A stretch of 64,000 bases of DNA from UBA2588 sp964343075 (lineage in GTDB: Bacteria; Chloroflexota; Dehalococcoidia; Lucifugimonadales; UBA3495): positions 1 to 64,000 of the forward strand of contig CAYFGT010000004.1 of NCBI GenBank assembly GCA_964343075.1, written 5' to 3'. Positions 1-9,419 of this stretch are shown here, piece after piece. Each line of letters starts with the position of its first letter. Positions within the stretch are counted from its first letter, which is position 1. The notes beneath the pieces were generated by a model. The model was not told the origin of the DNA. It worked only from the letters and a program-made list of their open reading frames with translations, and searched no databases. A program made the position numbers and the translations under genes.

Positions 1-51
1 CGATCTCCTGAACCACAACCAGGCGCCTTAGACCACTTGGCTACGCTCGCC
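1..51 (-). tRNA. tRNA-His (GTG), 3' part cut by window edge
   Basis: Read on the minus strand, this is the 5' two thirds of a tRNA: acceptor strand GCGAGCG preceded by an extra G (the G-1 characteristic of tRNA-His), TA at positions 8-9, a GCC/GGC D-stem, and an anticodon arm CCTGG-TTGTGGT-TCAGG. The anticodon is GTG (His). The variable loop, T-arm and 3' acceptor strand lie off the left edge. Confidence 0.9.
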
Positions 52-187
52 ACAGCGGCGTGAATTATATCATAAATGACAGGGACCTGAAGTATATGGA
101 TTCATAATATTCTGTCGATATACTCCTGCAAATACCCCCAACCTTTGTATAAAATAAATTACAAAGATTTGTTAAGGGAAGTCAGTC

Positions 188-703
188 GTGAAGAAAAAAT
201 ATGCCAATATTCGAGTGAGTCTAGCCGTAAAGTCTAAAATCGATAGTTTGGTGGCAGATTTTGGCACAGCGGATAATGCGTTACGAGGACTGTTGGGTCT
301 TCCGCTGTTAAAAGATCCTAGAAGTCAGATGATGCAAGGAATACCCATGCAGTTAATGATCGTGGTTGTGCTAAAAATGCTAAGCCAATGGCCTTCCCTC
401 TCGAGGAAACAAATGGTTGATGAATTTGAATCCAGGCTAAAGTCTATACCCGATAAGTTTAATAAAGAACATCAAATTCTGGCGAGTAATTTTCTGCCTA
501 GATGGTACTCCAAATTAGGGAATGCGATAGCGCAGGGCCGTAAATCTGGATATGTGGAAATGGATCCATCCGGACCGAATTCGAATAAGGCTTTATGGCG
601 ACTGACTCCTAAGGGACAGACCCACCTCATAGAGTCTGAACCTCTGATTGAGAAGGCGACTAATAACACCAGTTCAGATTTCATTCTCAATTTGTTAAAG
701 TAG
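188..703 (+). CDS. Hypothetical protein, possible DNA-binding (RHH-like N-terminus, winged-helix-like C-terminus)
   Basis: I do not recognise a named family for this 171-residue soluble protein. The first 35 residues (KKKYANIRVSLAVKSKIDSL) look like a strand followed by two helices, as in ribbon-helix-helix regulators. The second half contains predicted helices ending in ALWRLTPKGQ, which is the wing pattern of winged-helix proteins such as the N-terminal domain of Mrr-type proteins. The ATG follows a GGGAAG-like site. It ends seven bases before the ABC-transporter lipoprotein frame, so it could be co-transcribed with it. The DNA-binding role is inference from pattern only. Confidence 0.55.
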   Translation: MKKKYANIRVSLAVKSKIDSLVADFGTADNALRGLLGLPLLKDPRSQMMQGIPMQLMIVVVLKMLSQWPSLSRKQMVDEFESRLKSIPDKFNKEHQILASNFLPRWYSKLGNAIAQGRKSGYVEMDPSGPNSNKALWRLTPKGQTHLIESEPLIEKATNNTSSDFILNLLK

Positions 704-739
704 TACCACATGTTTATAAAAAGGGGAGTTAAAAATACG

Positions 740-2491
740 ATGGTACAAAAAAAGCGAAGCAGTGTTGCAGTGGTAGTGTTATTGATTGGTATGGTGCTCG
801 CTTGCAATGGCACCGACGGATCAGAGGAATGGACTGCCCCAGATATAGGCTCTTCAAACATAGGGTCCGGTCCCGCTGGGGAGACCCCGGAGACCCCTTC
901 CAAAATGTCCTCTGGAAACTTGCCTGTTTATAACCCGGAATATTCAGATGCAATTCGTGCATCAGAACTACCACAAGGAGGAACCTTTGTAAGATTGTAC
1001 TCCGATCCGCCGTCTCTAGATCCGCACACCACGTCTGACGCAACCTCATCCACGGTGATTGTTGAGATTTACGGAGGATTGGTAACAATTGACCCTAACT
1101 TGAATTTTGTACCTGATTTAGCTGAAAGTTGGGAAATGAGTTCTGATGGCACCGAGTATGAATTCAAAATAAGAAAAGATGCGAAATTTCATGATGGTCG
1201 GTCAGTTACGGCACAAGATTTCAAGTGGTCGTTGGAACGGGCTGCTTCACCCGACACGAAATCCATCGTAGCCAGTACTTATCTTGGAGATATTATAGGT
1301 GTTAGTGACAAGCTAGAGGGCAAAACTGGGAGCGTAGATGGTGTAATTGTCAATGACGATTACACTTTGACCATCGCTATCGATCAACCCAAAGCATACT
1401 TCCTGCCCAAACTTACATATCCTACTGCATTTGTGCTCGATAAAGACTCTGTGGAATCCGCGCCGGGCACATGGATGTTTTCCCCGAATGGAACAGGACC
1501 GTTCGTTATGGCTAATTATGTACCTGGTGAATTTCTACAGCTAAAAAGGAACAATCTGTATCATCTGGGGCCACCAAATCTTGATGGGGTTGACATGATT
1601 TTGAGCGGCGGGAATAGCATGATCATGTATGAAAATGATGAAATTGATATCTCTGGTATCGGCATTGACGACCTGGACAGAGCATTAGATCCAACCAGCA
1701 ACATCTATAGTGATGTGGTAAAGGCTCCCCCTGCTTTTAACGTGAATTATATAGGAATGAATGTTGAGGAGCCACCGTTTGATGATCCTAAAGTCAGGCA
1801 AGCTCTGAATATGTCAGTGAATAAGTCAGCTATTGCAGACACTTTATACAGTGGGTTGATTGTTCCTGCGAACGGGATTTTACCTTTTGGATTTCCTGGA
1901 TATTCGGATCAAGTAAACGGATACACTTATGACCTTGAACGCGCAAAAGCGTTGCTTGCTGCCTCTAAGTATGGCGACGATTTGGAAAATATGCCGAATA
2001 TCCAATTGAGTATACCTGGAGGGTTTGGAGCCCCCGTAGACTTGGATCTGGAAGTTATGCTTCAAGAATGGGAACAAAACTTAGGGATTATCATTAATAT
2101 ACAACAAACTGAATGGGCTACTTTCCTCCAGGACTTGAATAAAAGACGCTTTCAAATGTTTAAAGTTGGATGGATTGCAGATTATCCAGATCCAGAAAAC
2201 TTTCTTGATGTGCTATTCCACAGCGATAGTACTAACAACCACACTGGGTATGCCAATGACAAAGTCGATGATTTGTTGGCACTGGCTCGTATTGAACCCG
2301 ACCAAGCAAAACGTTTTGGTTTATACAATGAAGCTGAGTCTCTGATTTTGAAAGATGCTCCTTGGATACCTCTCTGGAACAGTGCCGAAGGATACTTGTT
2401 AATTAAACCGTATGTTAAAAACTACTATCTAACTCCTTTGTCTATACCTAAACTTAGATACATTTATTTTGAAAAGGGATCCGGATCGTAG
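740..2491 (+). CDS. Peptide/oligopeptide-type ABC transporter substrate-binding lipoprotein (SBP family 5)
   Basis: Extracytoplasmic solute receptor for an ABC importer of the peptide/nickel (Dpp/Opp) class; the ligand cannot be told from sequence. The start is taken at ATG 740 because GGGGAG lies upstream. The frame is open to an ATG at 710, which has no ribosome site. The N-terminus is a lipoprotein signal: basic QKKR, a hydrophobic stretch and the lipobox VLAC. After a Gly/Ser/Pro-rich linker comes the family-5 fold with typical phrases (LAESWEMSSDGTEYEFKIR, FHDGRSVTAQDF, NGTGPF, DPKVRQALNMSVNK). It abuts two permease genes, so it is the first gene of that transport operon. About 583 residues, normal for the family plus a linker. 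Confidence 0.9.
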   Translation: MVQKKRSSVAVVVLLIGMVLACNGTDGSEEWTAPDIGSSNIGSGPAGETPETPSKMSSGNLPVYNPEYSDAIRASELPQGGTFVRLYSDPPSLDPHTTSDATSSTVIVEIYGGLVTIDPNLNFVPDLAESWEMSSDGTEYEFKIRKDAKFHDGRSVTAQDFKWSLERAASPDTKSIVASTYLGDIIGVSDKLEGKTGSVDGVIVNDDYTLTIAIDQPKAYFLPKLTYPTAFVLDKDSVESAPGTWMFSPNGTGPFVMANYVPGEFLQLKRNNLYHLGPPNLDGVDMILSGGNSMIMYENDEIDISGIGIDDLDRALDPTSNIYSDVVKAPPAFNVNYIGMNVEEPPFDDPKVRQALNMSVNKSAIADTLYSGLIVPANGILPFGFPGYSDQVNGYTYDLERAKALLAASKYGDDLENMPNIQLSIPGGFGAPVDLDLEVMLQEWEQNLGIIINIQQTEWATFLQDLNKRRFQMFKVGWIADYPDPENFLDVLFHSDSTNNHTGYANDKVDDLLALARIEPDQAKRFGLYNEAESLILKDAPWIPLWNSAEGYLLIKPYVKNYYLTPLSIPKLRYIYFEKGSGS

Positions 2492-3436
2492 GTGAAAGCT
2501 TATGTGCTTAGAAGGTTATTATGGACGCCAATACTGGTGTTGATAGTTACCTTCATCACATTCACCCTTGGTAGATTTGGCCCTGGAGATCCAGTGGAAG
2601 TGATTATGGGGCAATACAACGACCCCGAGACTGCCGCTAGAATCGCATCCGAATACCATTTTGATAAACCATTGTTAGTTCAATATGGTATTTACCTTTC
2701 CGGCGTGGTCAATGGAGATTTCGGAGAAAGCTATAAGTACAAAAACCGAGACGTAATGGATCTAATAAAGAATCGGATCCCAGTGTCAGCTAAGTTAGGA
2801 GCTGCAGCACTGATGATTTCGCTGATGTTGGGAATCCCGATCGGCCTGTATGCAGCCTATCGGCAGGGAACCTACAAGGACTCCCTTGCCATTTCTCTAA
2901 CTCTATTGGGTCAATCAGTACCGATTTTTCTTACAGCACCAGTACTCCTATTAGTTTTTGCCTTGAAAATTCCAATCTTTCCAACCCACGGATTAGAAGG
3001 TTTCTTCGATCTCGGTATTGTGCTTCCGGCATTGGTGATGGGAGTACCCGGTACAGCGATTATTGCCCGGCTTACTAGGGCGGCTACATTAGAAGTCCTT
3101 TCTCAGGATTTTGTACGCACAGCTCATGCAAAAGGTCTGCCGCCTAGATATATCGCAACCCTACATGTTTTTAGAAATGCGATGATTCCGATAGTAACCA
3201 CTTTGGGCTTCGCTTTAGCCGGATTGATAAGTGGTTCTTTCATAGTTGAGGCATTTTTTGGCATCCCAGGGATAGGGCTTTTGGCTGTTGAGTCGTTTTT
3301 TTCCAGAGACTATCCCGTGATTATGGCCTTAGTGATCATAGGTACTACTGCCTTTGCCCTCACCAATTTGTTGATTGATTTGTTATACCCGATTATAGAC
3401 CCAAGAATCAGAATACAAGGGAGAAATAATGCCTAA
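2492..3436 (+). CDS. ABC transporter permease, DppB/OppB type
   Basis: Inner-membrane permease of a peptide-type ABC importer. The GTG start directly follows the stop of the lipoprotein gene. The N-terminus RRLLWTPILVLIVTFITF is the classic first membrane segment of DppB proteins, followed by the small extracytoplasmic region (FGPGDPVEVIMG, DKPLLVQYGIYL) and about five further membrane helices. The EAA loop is visible as RTAHAKGLPPRYI. 314 residues, the usual length. It overlaps the next permease by eight bases, so the two are translationally coupled. Confidence 0.92.
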   Translation: MKAYVLRRLLWTPILVLIVTFITFTLGRFGPGDPVEVIMGQYNDPETAARIASEYHFDKPLLVQYGIYLSGVVNGDFGESYKYKNRDVMDLIKNRIPVSAKLGAAALMISLMLGIPIGLYAAYRQGTYKDSLAISLTLLGQSVPIFLTAPVLLLVFALKIPIFPTHGLEGFFDLGIVLPALVMGVPGTAIIARLTRAATLEVLSQDFVRTAHAKGLPPRYIATLHVFRNAMIPIVTTLGFALAGLISGSFIVEAFFGIPGIGLLAVESFFSRDYPVIMALVIIGTTAFALTNLLIDLLYPIIDPRIRIQGRNNA

Positions 3437-4385
3437 ACAAGTTATTCCTTTCGATTCTGATATGCGATCAGGGTTTTTATCAAGTTCCCTGAAACGTCTT
3501 GCGTCTCATAAAGCTGGTATGGCGTGTATAATCCTCATTTGTTTATTATATGGCTCCGGGATTTTTGCTCCCGTCGTCACGCCGTATGAATATAATGATC
3601 AAAACTTAATGAATGCAAAACAAACCCCATCGTTCTCTCATCCGTTCGGAACAGATCGATTGGGTCGAGACATTTTAACTAGGATCATTTACGGACTTCG
3701 GACAACGGTGATTATTACTGTGACTTCGTTGATAGGTGGTAGCTTGCTGTTGGGGATTACATTTGGATTGGTTGCAGGATATTACGGAAAATGGATTGAT
3801 GGAGTAATTATGAGAGTGGGCGAGATCACATCGTCGTTCCCTGACATTTTCCTAGTGTTGTTAATAGTGTCAACGTTGAAGCCCAGACTAATGTCTTTTT
3901 TATGGGAGAATGAGAAGTGGATAGACGTTGAATCGTTGGTTCGGACCGGGGTTATAGATTATATGGTGATATCCGTTGCTTTGGCCATTTTTTCTTGGTT
4001 TGGCATGGCGAGGCTTGTCAGAGGTCAAGTGTTACAAATCCGAGAATCTCAATATGTCGACGCAGCCATAGCAATTGGTTCCTCCACGCCTAGAATATTA
4101 TTTATGCACATTCTCCCGAATACCTTAGCTCCAATTATTGTATCCGTTTCAACGAGTCTTGCAGGAATTGCAGGAACGGAAATAGTTCTTAGCTGGATTG
4201 GCATAGGGATTCAACCGCCCACCCCAAGCCTAGGGGTAATGATATTCGAAAATGGAAATATCTCAGTCCTTAGGACGAACCCTCATATGATCTTGTTTCC
4301 AGTCGGCATTGTGGGAGTCTTACTGTTCACGTTTAACCTGATGGGAGATGCCGTGGTTGACGCATTCAACCCCAGAACCCGATAA
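3429..4385 (+). CDS. ABC transporter permease, DppC/OppC type
   Basis: Second permease subunit of the peptide-type importer. It has an N-terminal membrane helix (KAGMACIILICLLYGSGIF), the family phrase HPFGTDRLGRDILTRIIYG, and an EAA loop (YVDAAIAIGSSTPRIL). The C-terminal segments carry the pattern GIGIQPPTPSLGVMI. 318 residues. No ATP-binding subunit follows: the next gene is on the other strand and starts one base after this stop. The ATPases must be encoded elsewhere or shared with another importer. Confidence 0.92.
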   Translation: MPKQVIPFDSDMRSGFLSSSLKRLASHKAGMACIILICLLYGSGIFAPVVTPYEYNDQNLMNAKQTPSFSHPFGTDRLGRDILTRIIYGLRTTVIITVTSLIGGSLLLGITFGLVAGYYGKWIDGVIMRVGEITSSFPDIFLVLLIVSTLKPRLMSFLWENEKWIDVESLVRTGVIDYMVISVALAIFSWFGMARLVRGQVLQIRESQYVDAAIAIGSSTPRILFMHILPNTLAPIIVSVSTSLAGIAGTEIVLSWIGIGIQPPTPSLGVMIFENGNISVLRTNPHMILFPVGIVGVLLFTFNLMGDAVVDAFNPRTR

Positions 4386-5702
4386 TCACGAACCTCGTCT
4401 AAAAAACAAGGCGATAGGAGCGACAATAAGCAAAACCGATGCGAAGTCAAGAGGAGCACGTTCTTTGGAACGACTGCAGCTGGGCGGCGCCTCGGTAGTT
4501 ACTCTGCTAGGAAATTGATCCGCCTTACTTTTTGTCGGATTCACTTGGTCGTCGGCAGGATAGGCCATGTCTGCTTGGCGGTCTGCCGCCCATGCTGCTT
4601 CTAGTTCGTCTATAGATAGATCGTATGTTGCTTGTAAAGCCTTTTCGATGCTGATGGAAGCCTTGAAGTTGGTAATTAAGTCAGCAAACGAATTTCTACC
4701 GAATGTGTCTGCTAAATAGGTCACTACGGAAGCACCTTTGCCATAAGCAGCAATGATGTCCTCTGGCGACCCCGAAAAAGTATTAAGAAATTTTATAGAT
4801 TTGTCAGTTTTACTGCTGATCGCCTCTCTCAGAGGAGATTCGTAATCATTGGCTCGGTATAAATTCCCGAACTCCGCTAACCCCTCATCGAACCATGCGG
4901 GCAGTCGAGTATGGAATCTACCTACAGCATCATGCAATAAGAGGTGCATGAATTCGTGTGCTGTGGTGCTTTTCAGAGTGTTAGTTCCTGCATATATGAC
5001 TGCCACGCGTTCTTCAGGGAATGCCATACCTTGAGTCATAAGATGGGTAGAGGTAGCATCCGACCGAAAAGGGAGGACTTTCTCCATGTCTCTATAATTC
5101 TCATATAATACTAAATGGAACTGCTCAGTTGGATCATGGCCAAACATTGGCAATGCGAATTCAGCAGTTTCTGTTATGACCTGCTGGGTTACATTGGCTT
5201 CTTCCGAAGATGGGCCTCCATGATAATAAATAACTGATAGGTCATTTGACAGAGTACTCCAAGTGAAACCGGGATCCAAATATAGTATTTTTGATTCTGG
5301 ACTTTCATAAGAAAGCCCCGTTGAAGTGAGTCCTTCAATGGAATAATAGATAGTCGTTCCGGGAGGTATATAAGTTCCTGCCCGTTGACTTTCGATTGTA
5401 ATCTCTACAGGGACAGCATTGGGGTCGTCTGCAATTCTATATCCCGTTTTGTTTGCCTGTCCTTTGATTTGATAAGAAAGGCGCAAGTCTTCAAAGATCA
5501 CATCATTTACTGGGGAGATCTGTACTGTGATACCAAAAGGAAAGTTGTTTATGACGTTAACGTCAAAGGGTGTGATTTGCTGAGGCAGGGTGATAGACGG
5601 TTCTGGCGGTGCGTTTACTGAAAATGCGTTTGCAGACACTCTCCAGCCTAACATGCAAATGATGCACACTGATATGACGTAGAGTACAGATGTTTTTGCC
5701 AT
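4386..5702 (-). CDS. Secreted, membrane-anchored zinc metallopeptidase (peptidase MA-like gluzincin)
   Basis: Predicted extracellular zinc protease. The N-terminus is a signal peptide (hydrophobic residues about 5-20, VSANA cleavage-like site). Residues 30-160 look like beta-rich, immunoglobulin-like exterior sequence. The catalytic zinc motif HEFMH is at about 249-253, and the downstream glutamate is in WFDEGLAEF near 270-278, the gluzincin arrangement of the peptidase-MA family. The C-terminus has a hydrophobic helix followed by FFRRGS, i.e. a membrane anchor with a basic cytoplasmic tip. The substrate is unknown. It is divergent from the MqnA-like gene and tail to tail with the ABC permease. 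Confidence 0.8.
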   Translation of the reverse strand: MAKTSVLYVISVCIICMLGWRVSANAFSVNAPPEPSITLPQQITPFDVNVINNFPFGITVQISPVNDVIFEDLRLSYQIKGQANKTGYRIADDPNAVPVEITIESQRAGTYIPPGTTIYYSIEGLTSTGLSYESPESKILYLDPGFTWSTLSNDLSVIYYHGGPSSEEANVTQQVITETAEFALPMFGHDPTEQFHLVLYENYRDMEKVLPFRSDATSTHLMTQGMAFPEERVAVIYAGTNTLKSTTAHEFMHLLLHDAVGRFHTRLPAWFDEGLAEFGNLYRANDYESPLREAISSKTDKSIKFLNTFSGSPEDIIAAYGKGASVVTYLADTFGRNSFADLITNFKASISIEKALQATYDLSIDELEAAWAADRQADMAYPADDQVNPTKSKADQFPSRVTTEAPPSCSRSKERAPLDFASVLLIVAPIALFFRRGS

Positions 5703-5775
5703 TTGCTTACTTCTTCTAGGTCCCTTGGTGTAAGATATGGTGGATTGTTAATTGAAGTTGAGGTTATAGTAACGC

Positions 5776-6522
5776 ATGGCTATCAAGGTTTGCAAAGTCC
5801 CATACTTAAATTATGAACCCTATTACTTTGACATGTACTCTCAAGAGTTTGAATTGATTGAGAGTTCTCCTAGCGGAGTACGAGATTTATTGGTGTCTGG
5901 GGCCATTGACGCAGGACCTGTCCCCACTGCCGATATTCCGGCACTTGGCGACCAGTTTGACCCAGTCGGTGGGTTCGCTATCTCTACCGCCGCATCGAGC
6001 GGCAATTTATTCTTGCATGCGAAACATCCGATTTCCGAACTGGATGGCCATTCGATAGCTATCGGTGGCGAAGGATCTACAGCTGTAAAATTGCTGAAGT
6101 TGCTGTTATCAAACAAATATAGCCTTAACAACGTATCCTACGTTGGACAAAAAGACGATCACGATGCCATATTGGTGATTGGTGACCCTGCTCTAAGAAC
6201 TAGGTATGGGATGCGTGGTTTTGAATATAAGTATGACTTGGCCTCCGAATGGAGTGAGTGGATGTCATTACCGCTTGTCACAAGCAAATGGTTCGCGTCT
6301 CCGAATTTGACCAACTCGCAGAAAATCTTGTTAGAGAACACTCTTTACGTTGGAATGGAAGAGGGCGTAACAACGCTATGTAACACCAATGATACGTATG
6401 ATCATTTGCTCATGCGGGCAAAGGACGTTACGGCCTTCATAAGAGGTTTTAAATACTTTTCCGGGCTGTCTGAAACGAAAGGACTGTCGAAATTGCTAGA
6501 TTGTTTTAACGAGATGGATTAG
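5776..6522 (+). CDS. MqnA/MqnD-family periplasmic-binding-fold protein (chorismate dehydratase-like)
   Basis: 248 residues. The opening VCKVPYLNYEPYYF followed by a run of ligand-binding-fold motifs (GAIDAGPVPTADIPAL, IAIGGEGSTAVKLLKLLL) resembles MqnA/MqnD, the solute-binding-fold enzymes of the futalosine menaquinone pathway. MqnA removes water from chorismate to give 3-enolpyruvylbenzoate. The match is to the fold and N-terminal motif. No other futalosine genes are in the window, and the gene is followed 19 bases later by an MTHFR-like gene, which is not a menaquinone context. It could therefore be a paralogue with another small acidic ligand or an SsuA/THI5-like binding protein. No signal peptide, so it is cytoplasmic. 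Confidence 0.6.
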   Translation: MAIKVCKVPYLNYEPYYFDMYSQEFELIESSPSGVRDLLVSGAIDAGPVPTADIPALGDQFDPVGGFAISTAASSGNLFLHAKHPISELDGHSIAIGGEGSTAVKLLKLLLSNKYSLNNVSYVGQKDDHDAILVIGDPALRTRYGMRGFEYKYDLASEWSEWMSLPLVTSKWFASPNLTNSQKILLENTLYVGMEEGVTTLCNTNDTYDHLLMRAKDVTAFIRGFKYFSGLSETKGLSKLLDCFNEMD

Positions 6523-6541
6523 TACGGCAAGGATTCTGTAC

Positions 6542-7369
6542 GTGACGTGGATAGATTCATACGAACGCAGGATTCACATAATTAGTGAATTTTCTCCTCC
6601 CCAAAATGCGACCTTGGATTATACAGAAGTTAATGCAGACTTAGTTATAGTGGCTTCCAATCCAGGTCACTCGATCAGAGTGGAGTCCGCTCTGGCATCC
6701 GCTTATCTCCAATATAGAAAACATGCTAACAGCCTTGCCACTCTCACAATAAGGGATCTCGACGAATTGATTATTATGTCTGACTTGTTAGGTTTGGTCA
6801 TGTGGGATGTATGTGGTGCAGTCATAGTTGCAGGCGATCAATACCCGACCAGCCGAAATGATTCACACCGCCGATCTGCCCTGACCACCTCAGAAGTGAT
6901 TGGCAAAGGGAAACGATTGTTGACTAAACATAATATTTCTGCTGACCGGTTCAAGATTGGGTCGGCTTTGGATCTGAACAGAGATCTCAAATCAGTCGTC
7001 CGCCTTGCTGAAACCAGAGTGCGAATGGGATGTGATTTCTTCATTACTCAACCCATTTTCAGCGCAGATAAAGCCCTTTATTTCCAAGACCTGTACAGAA
7101 AGTTGATAGGAAAAGATCTTGGTGCGCCTGTGTATTATGGACTCCAAGTTCTTAAGCCAGGCAGCTTGTGTTTTTCAAACGTTCCTTCTAATGTTAACGC
7201 AGAAGTTGAGAAGTTTTCTGATAACTTGAGCCATTTAAAAGAAATTGCCGAGCGGTTAGTCGAACAGGGGCAAACCTGTTTCTATACGGTGCCTCCGTTT
7301 TACCGGGGCGGGCGTCGGGACTATCCGATATGTGCGATGTTGAATGATAGTCTTAGGAGCATGCTTTAA
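6542..7369 (+). CDS. Methylenetetrahydrofolate reductase-like flavoprotein
   Basis: 275-residue TIM barrel of the MetF family, which reduces 5,10-methylene-THF to 5-methyl-THF using FAD. Landmarks: the N-terminal SEFSPP with the catalytic-type glutamate, VAGDQYP holding the aspartate equivalent of the ALRGD motif, and GCDFFITQPIFS matching the conserved DF(I/M)TQ strand. GTG start. It shares a short gap with the upstream MqnA-like gene and its stop overlaps the stop of the convergent ThDP gene (TTAA). It is more divergent than housekeeping MetF, so a different C1 or folate-like substrate is possible. Confidence 0.75.
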   Translation: MTWIDSYERRIHIISEFSPPQNATLDYTEVNADLVIVASNPGHSIRVESALASAYLQYRKHANSLATLTIRDLDELIIMSDLLGLVMWDVCGAVIVAGDQYPTSRNDSHRRSALTTSEVIGKGKRLLTKHNISADRFKIGSALDLNRDLKSVVRLAETRVRMGCDFFITQPIFSADKALYFQDLYRKLIGKDLGAPVYYGLQVLKPGSLCFSNVPSNVNAEVEKFSDNLSHLKEIAERLVEQGQTCFYTVPPFYRGGRRDYPICAMLNDSLRSML

Positions 7370-9033
7370 GGGACCCAAGGGGCAGGAGCAGATTGGTTGA
7401 CATCTGTTAGGACGTCAATGACTACAGGCCTGTCTAGTTCTAAGGCTTGCTGTATAGTCTCTTCCAGATCTTGGGGATCTTCCACCCGAAAGCCAGTTGC
7501 ACCCATAGACTCTGCTATAACCGCAAAATTCGTAGGTGAAAAGTCGGAAAGAGAGTTGGGGTTTTTCCCTAATCGCTCGTAAGTGACTGTGTCTCCACGT
7601 CTGTTTTGACTCAGCGCGTTGTTGTTGTTGACGACAGTTACGGTGTTAATCCCGTAACGAACGGCTGTTTCTAATTCACTGATGTGGTACCAAAATCCAC
7701 CATCGCCAGTAAAACAGACTACAGGGCGCTCCGGAGCTCCACATTTGGCTCCCAACGAAGCAGGAAATCCCCATCCAAGCGAGCCTGCTGCTCTAAGATA
7801 CGACTGGGTTGGACCTACAAGATCCATCATCGATGCGGTCCAGATCCCTGCGTGACCGGTGTCAACAACCAAAGCTCCATTTTGTGGTAGTACGGTATTG
7901 ATTGCAGAACACAAACGTTCCGGAAGGATAGGTTGTTGTGAGGAAGTAAGCAAAGGAGCGACTTCTTCTCTCCATCGAGATACTATAGAGCAAATTTCTT
8001 GATTCCACTCCGTGCGGTGTACTGGTTCTGCTATTTGTAGGAGTTTCCTGAGGGTCGCCTTGATGTCAGCTTGCACGTTTAGGACGGATGAATAATTGCG
8101 TCCCAATTCACTTGGATCAATATCAACATGAATGACCTTGGTGTTTGGCGTTGGCACTTGCCAGAAGTGGGTCACTTGACTACCTGTTTGACTTCCGAGG
8201 AAGATTACTAGGTCAGCCTCAGACACTACTCGATTGGCGGCTTCTCTGGAGTATGTCCCGCATACACCTACGGATAACGTATGAGTTTCAGGGATGCTGC
8301 CTTTGGCGTTCATAGAAGTTGCTACAGGAATGGATAAGGTTTCAGCTAAGTCGAGGAGCTCTTGTTGAGCTCCAGAATATACAACCCCACCTCCGGCTAC
8401 AAACACTGGTTTTTGAGATTCAGTAACTAATTTCAAGAATTCTAGGATCCGGTCTTGTTCAGGTTCTGGCCTGAAAGCTGGGCGTTGCATGAAGTCTGGT
8501 TCTGCACCTGGATGGGCATCCAATTCGAATTCTTCTATAAACTCGCCTCGAATGCCTTGTAAATCCAAATGAACGGGCAAAGAGGTGCCGGATATAGTCT
8601 CTCTGAACGCTTGTCTCAAGTATCCGGGTAATTGGTCTGGTGTCTCTACATTAACACTGTATTTGGTGATGGCTTCAAAGGGTTGGATATGGTCAATCTC
8701 TTGATAAGCGTTTTTGTGGAGATGACTGAGAGGACTACGCCCAGTTATTGCGATAACTGGGGACAGACCTAAAAAAGCATCCTGTAAACCTGCGGCCAAA
8801 TTAGACGCTCCAACGGATTGGGCTAGGCATATTCCAGGTGCTTGTCTAATGCGGGCATACCCATCCGCCATATAGGCCGCAGCTTTTTCACTGTGGGTGA
8901 TTACATGTTCTATCCCTAGGTCCTCTAATTTGCTCATGGTTTCTCTCAGGATAACTGGTACGAGGAACACATGTGTAATTCCGTGCGAATCTATAGTTTG
9001 GGCGATAAAATCGGATCCCCTCATGTTTGGCAT
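7366..9033 (-). CDS. Thiamine-diphosphate-dependent enzyme, acetolactate synthase-like
   Basis: 555 residues with the three-domain layout of the ThDP decarboxylase/synthase superfamily. The N-terminal PYR domain has the cofactor-activating glutamate in THSEKAAAYMADGYAR. The central domain (about 190-330) has VFVAGGGVVYSG. The C-terminal PP domain carries the Mg/diphosphate motif GDGGFWYHISELETA...NNNN. The ribosome site GAGGAG fixes the ATG. The reaction is unknown: acetolactate synthase, benzoylformate decarboxylase and oxalyl-CoA decarboxylase all share this plan, and no regulatory IlvH-like subunit follows. It is the first of three such paralogues in the window. It ends by sharing TTAA with the MTHFR-like gene. 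Confidence 0.85.
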   Translation of the reverse strand: MPNMRGSDFIAQTIDSHGITHVFLVPVILRETMSKLEDLGIEHVITHSEKAAAYMADGYARIRQAPGICLAQSVGASNLAAGLQDAFLGLSPVIAITGRSPLSHLHKNAYQEIDHIQPFEAITKYSVNVETPDQLPGYLRQAFRETISGTSLPVHLDLQGIRGEFIEEFELDAHPGAEPDFMQRPAFRPEPEQDRILEFLKLVTESQKPVFVAGGGVVYSGAQQELLDLAETLSIPVATSMNAKGSIPETHTLSVGVCGTYSREAANRVVSEADLVIFLGSQTGSQVTHFWQVPTPNTKVIHVDIDPSELGRNYSSVLNVQADIKATLRKLLQIAEPVHRTEWNQEICSIVSRWREEVAPLLTSSQQPILPERLCSAINTVLPQNGALVVDTGHAGIWTASMMDLVGPTQSYLRAAGSLGWGFPASLGAKCGAPERPVVCFTGDGGFWYHISELETAVRYGINTVTVVNNNNALSQNRRGDTVTYERLGKNPNSLSDFSPTNFAVIAESMGATGFRVEDPQDLEETIQQALELDRPVVIDVLTDVNQSAPAPWVP

Positions 9034-9087
9034 AGTAGCTCTCCTCTAATTGAGTAGAGCTATTCTACGTGATCTTTATCTTTTCAA

Positions 9088-9402
9088 CTATGACGGCCTG
9101 CCATCAAAAACTTCTTTGGCGATAGGGACTGCATTCGCAGCCGTTGGCCAGCCTGCATAGAACGCAACGTGTGTAATCAGCTCTCCGAGCTCGTCACGGG
9201 TGATTCCATTATCTAGTGCTCTGTTAAGGTGACCAGGTAGTTGACCTGTCCGATAAAGAGCCTGAAGAACAGCTACGGTGATCAAACTTCGGTCACGTTT
9301 TGATAGTTCTGGGCGTTCCCATACGTCCCCAAATAGGACATCTTCCGTTAGGGATTCAAGTTTTGGTGAAATCTGACGCATGGCGTCTCTTGGTGTAGGC
9401 AT
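9088..9402 (-). CDS. Carboxymuconolactone decarboxylase (CMD) family protein
   Basis: 104-residue all-helical protein of the CMD/AhpD-like family. Recognisable segments are SKRDRSLITVAVLQALYRTGQLPGHLNRAL, which carries the helix with the conserved His, and ITRDELGELITHVAFYAGWP. An upstream in-frame ATG exists at 9423, but AAGGAGG lies directly before ATG 9402, which decides the start. The two-cysteine CxxC of AhpD is absent, so a lactone decarboxylase-type or non-redox role is more likely. It follows the DUF35 gene closely on the same strand, suggesting one transcript. Confidence 0.85.
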   Translation of the reverse strand: MPTPRDAMRQISPKLESLTEDVLFGDVWERPELSKRDRSLITVAVLQALYRTGQLPGHLNRALDNGITRDELGELITHVAFYAGWPTAANAVPIAKEVFDGRPS

Positions 9403-9419
9403 AAGTCCTCCTTTTTGAT

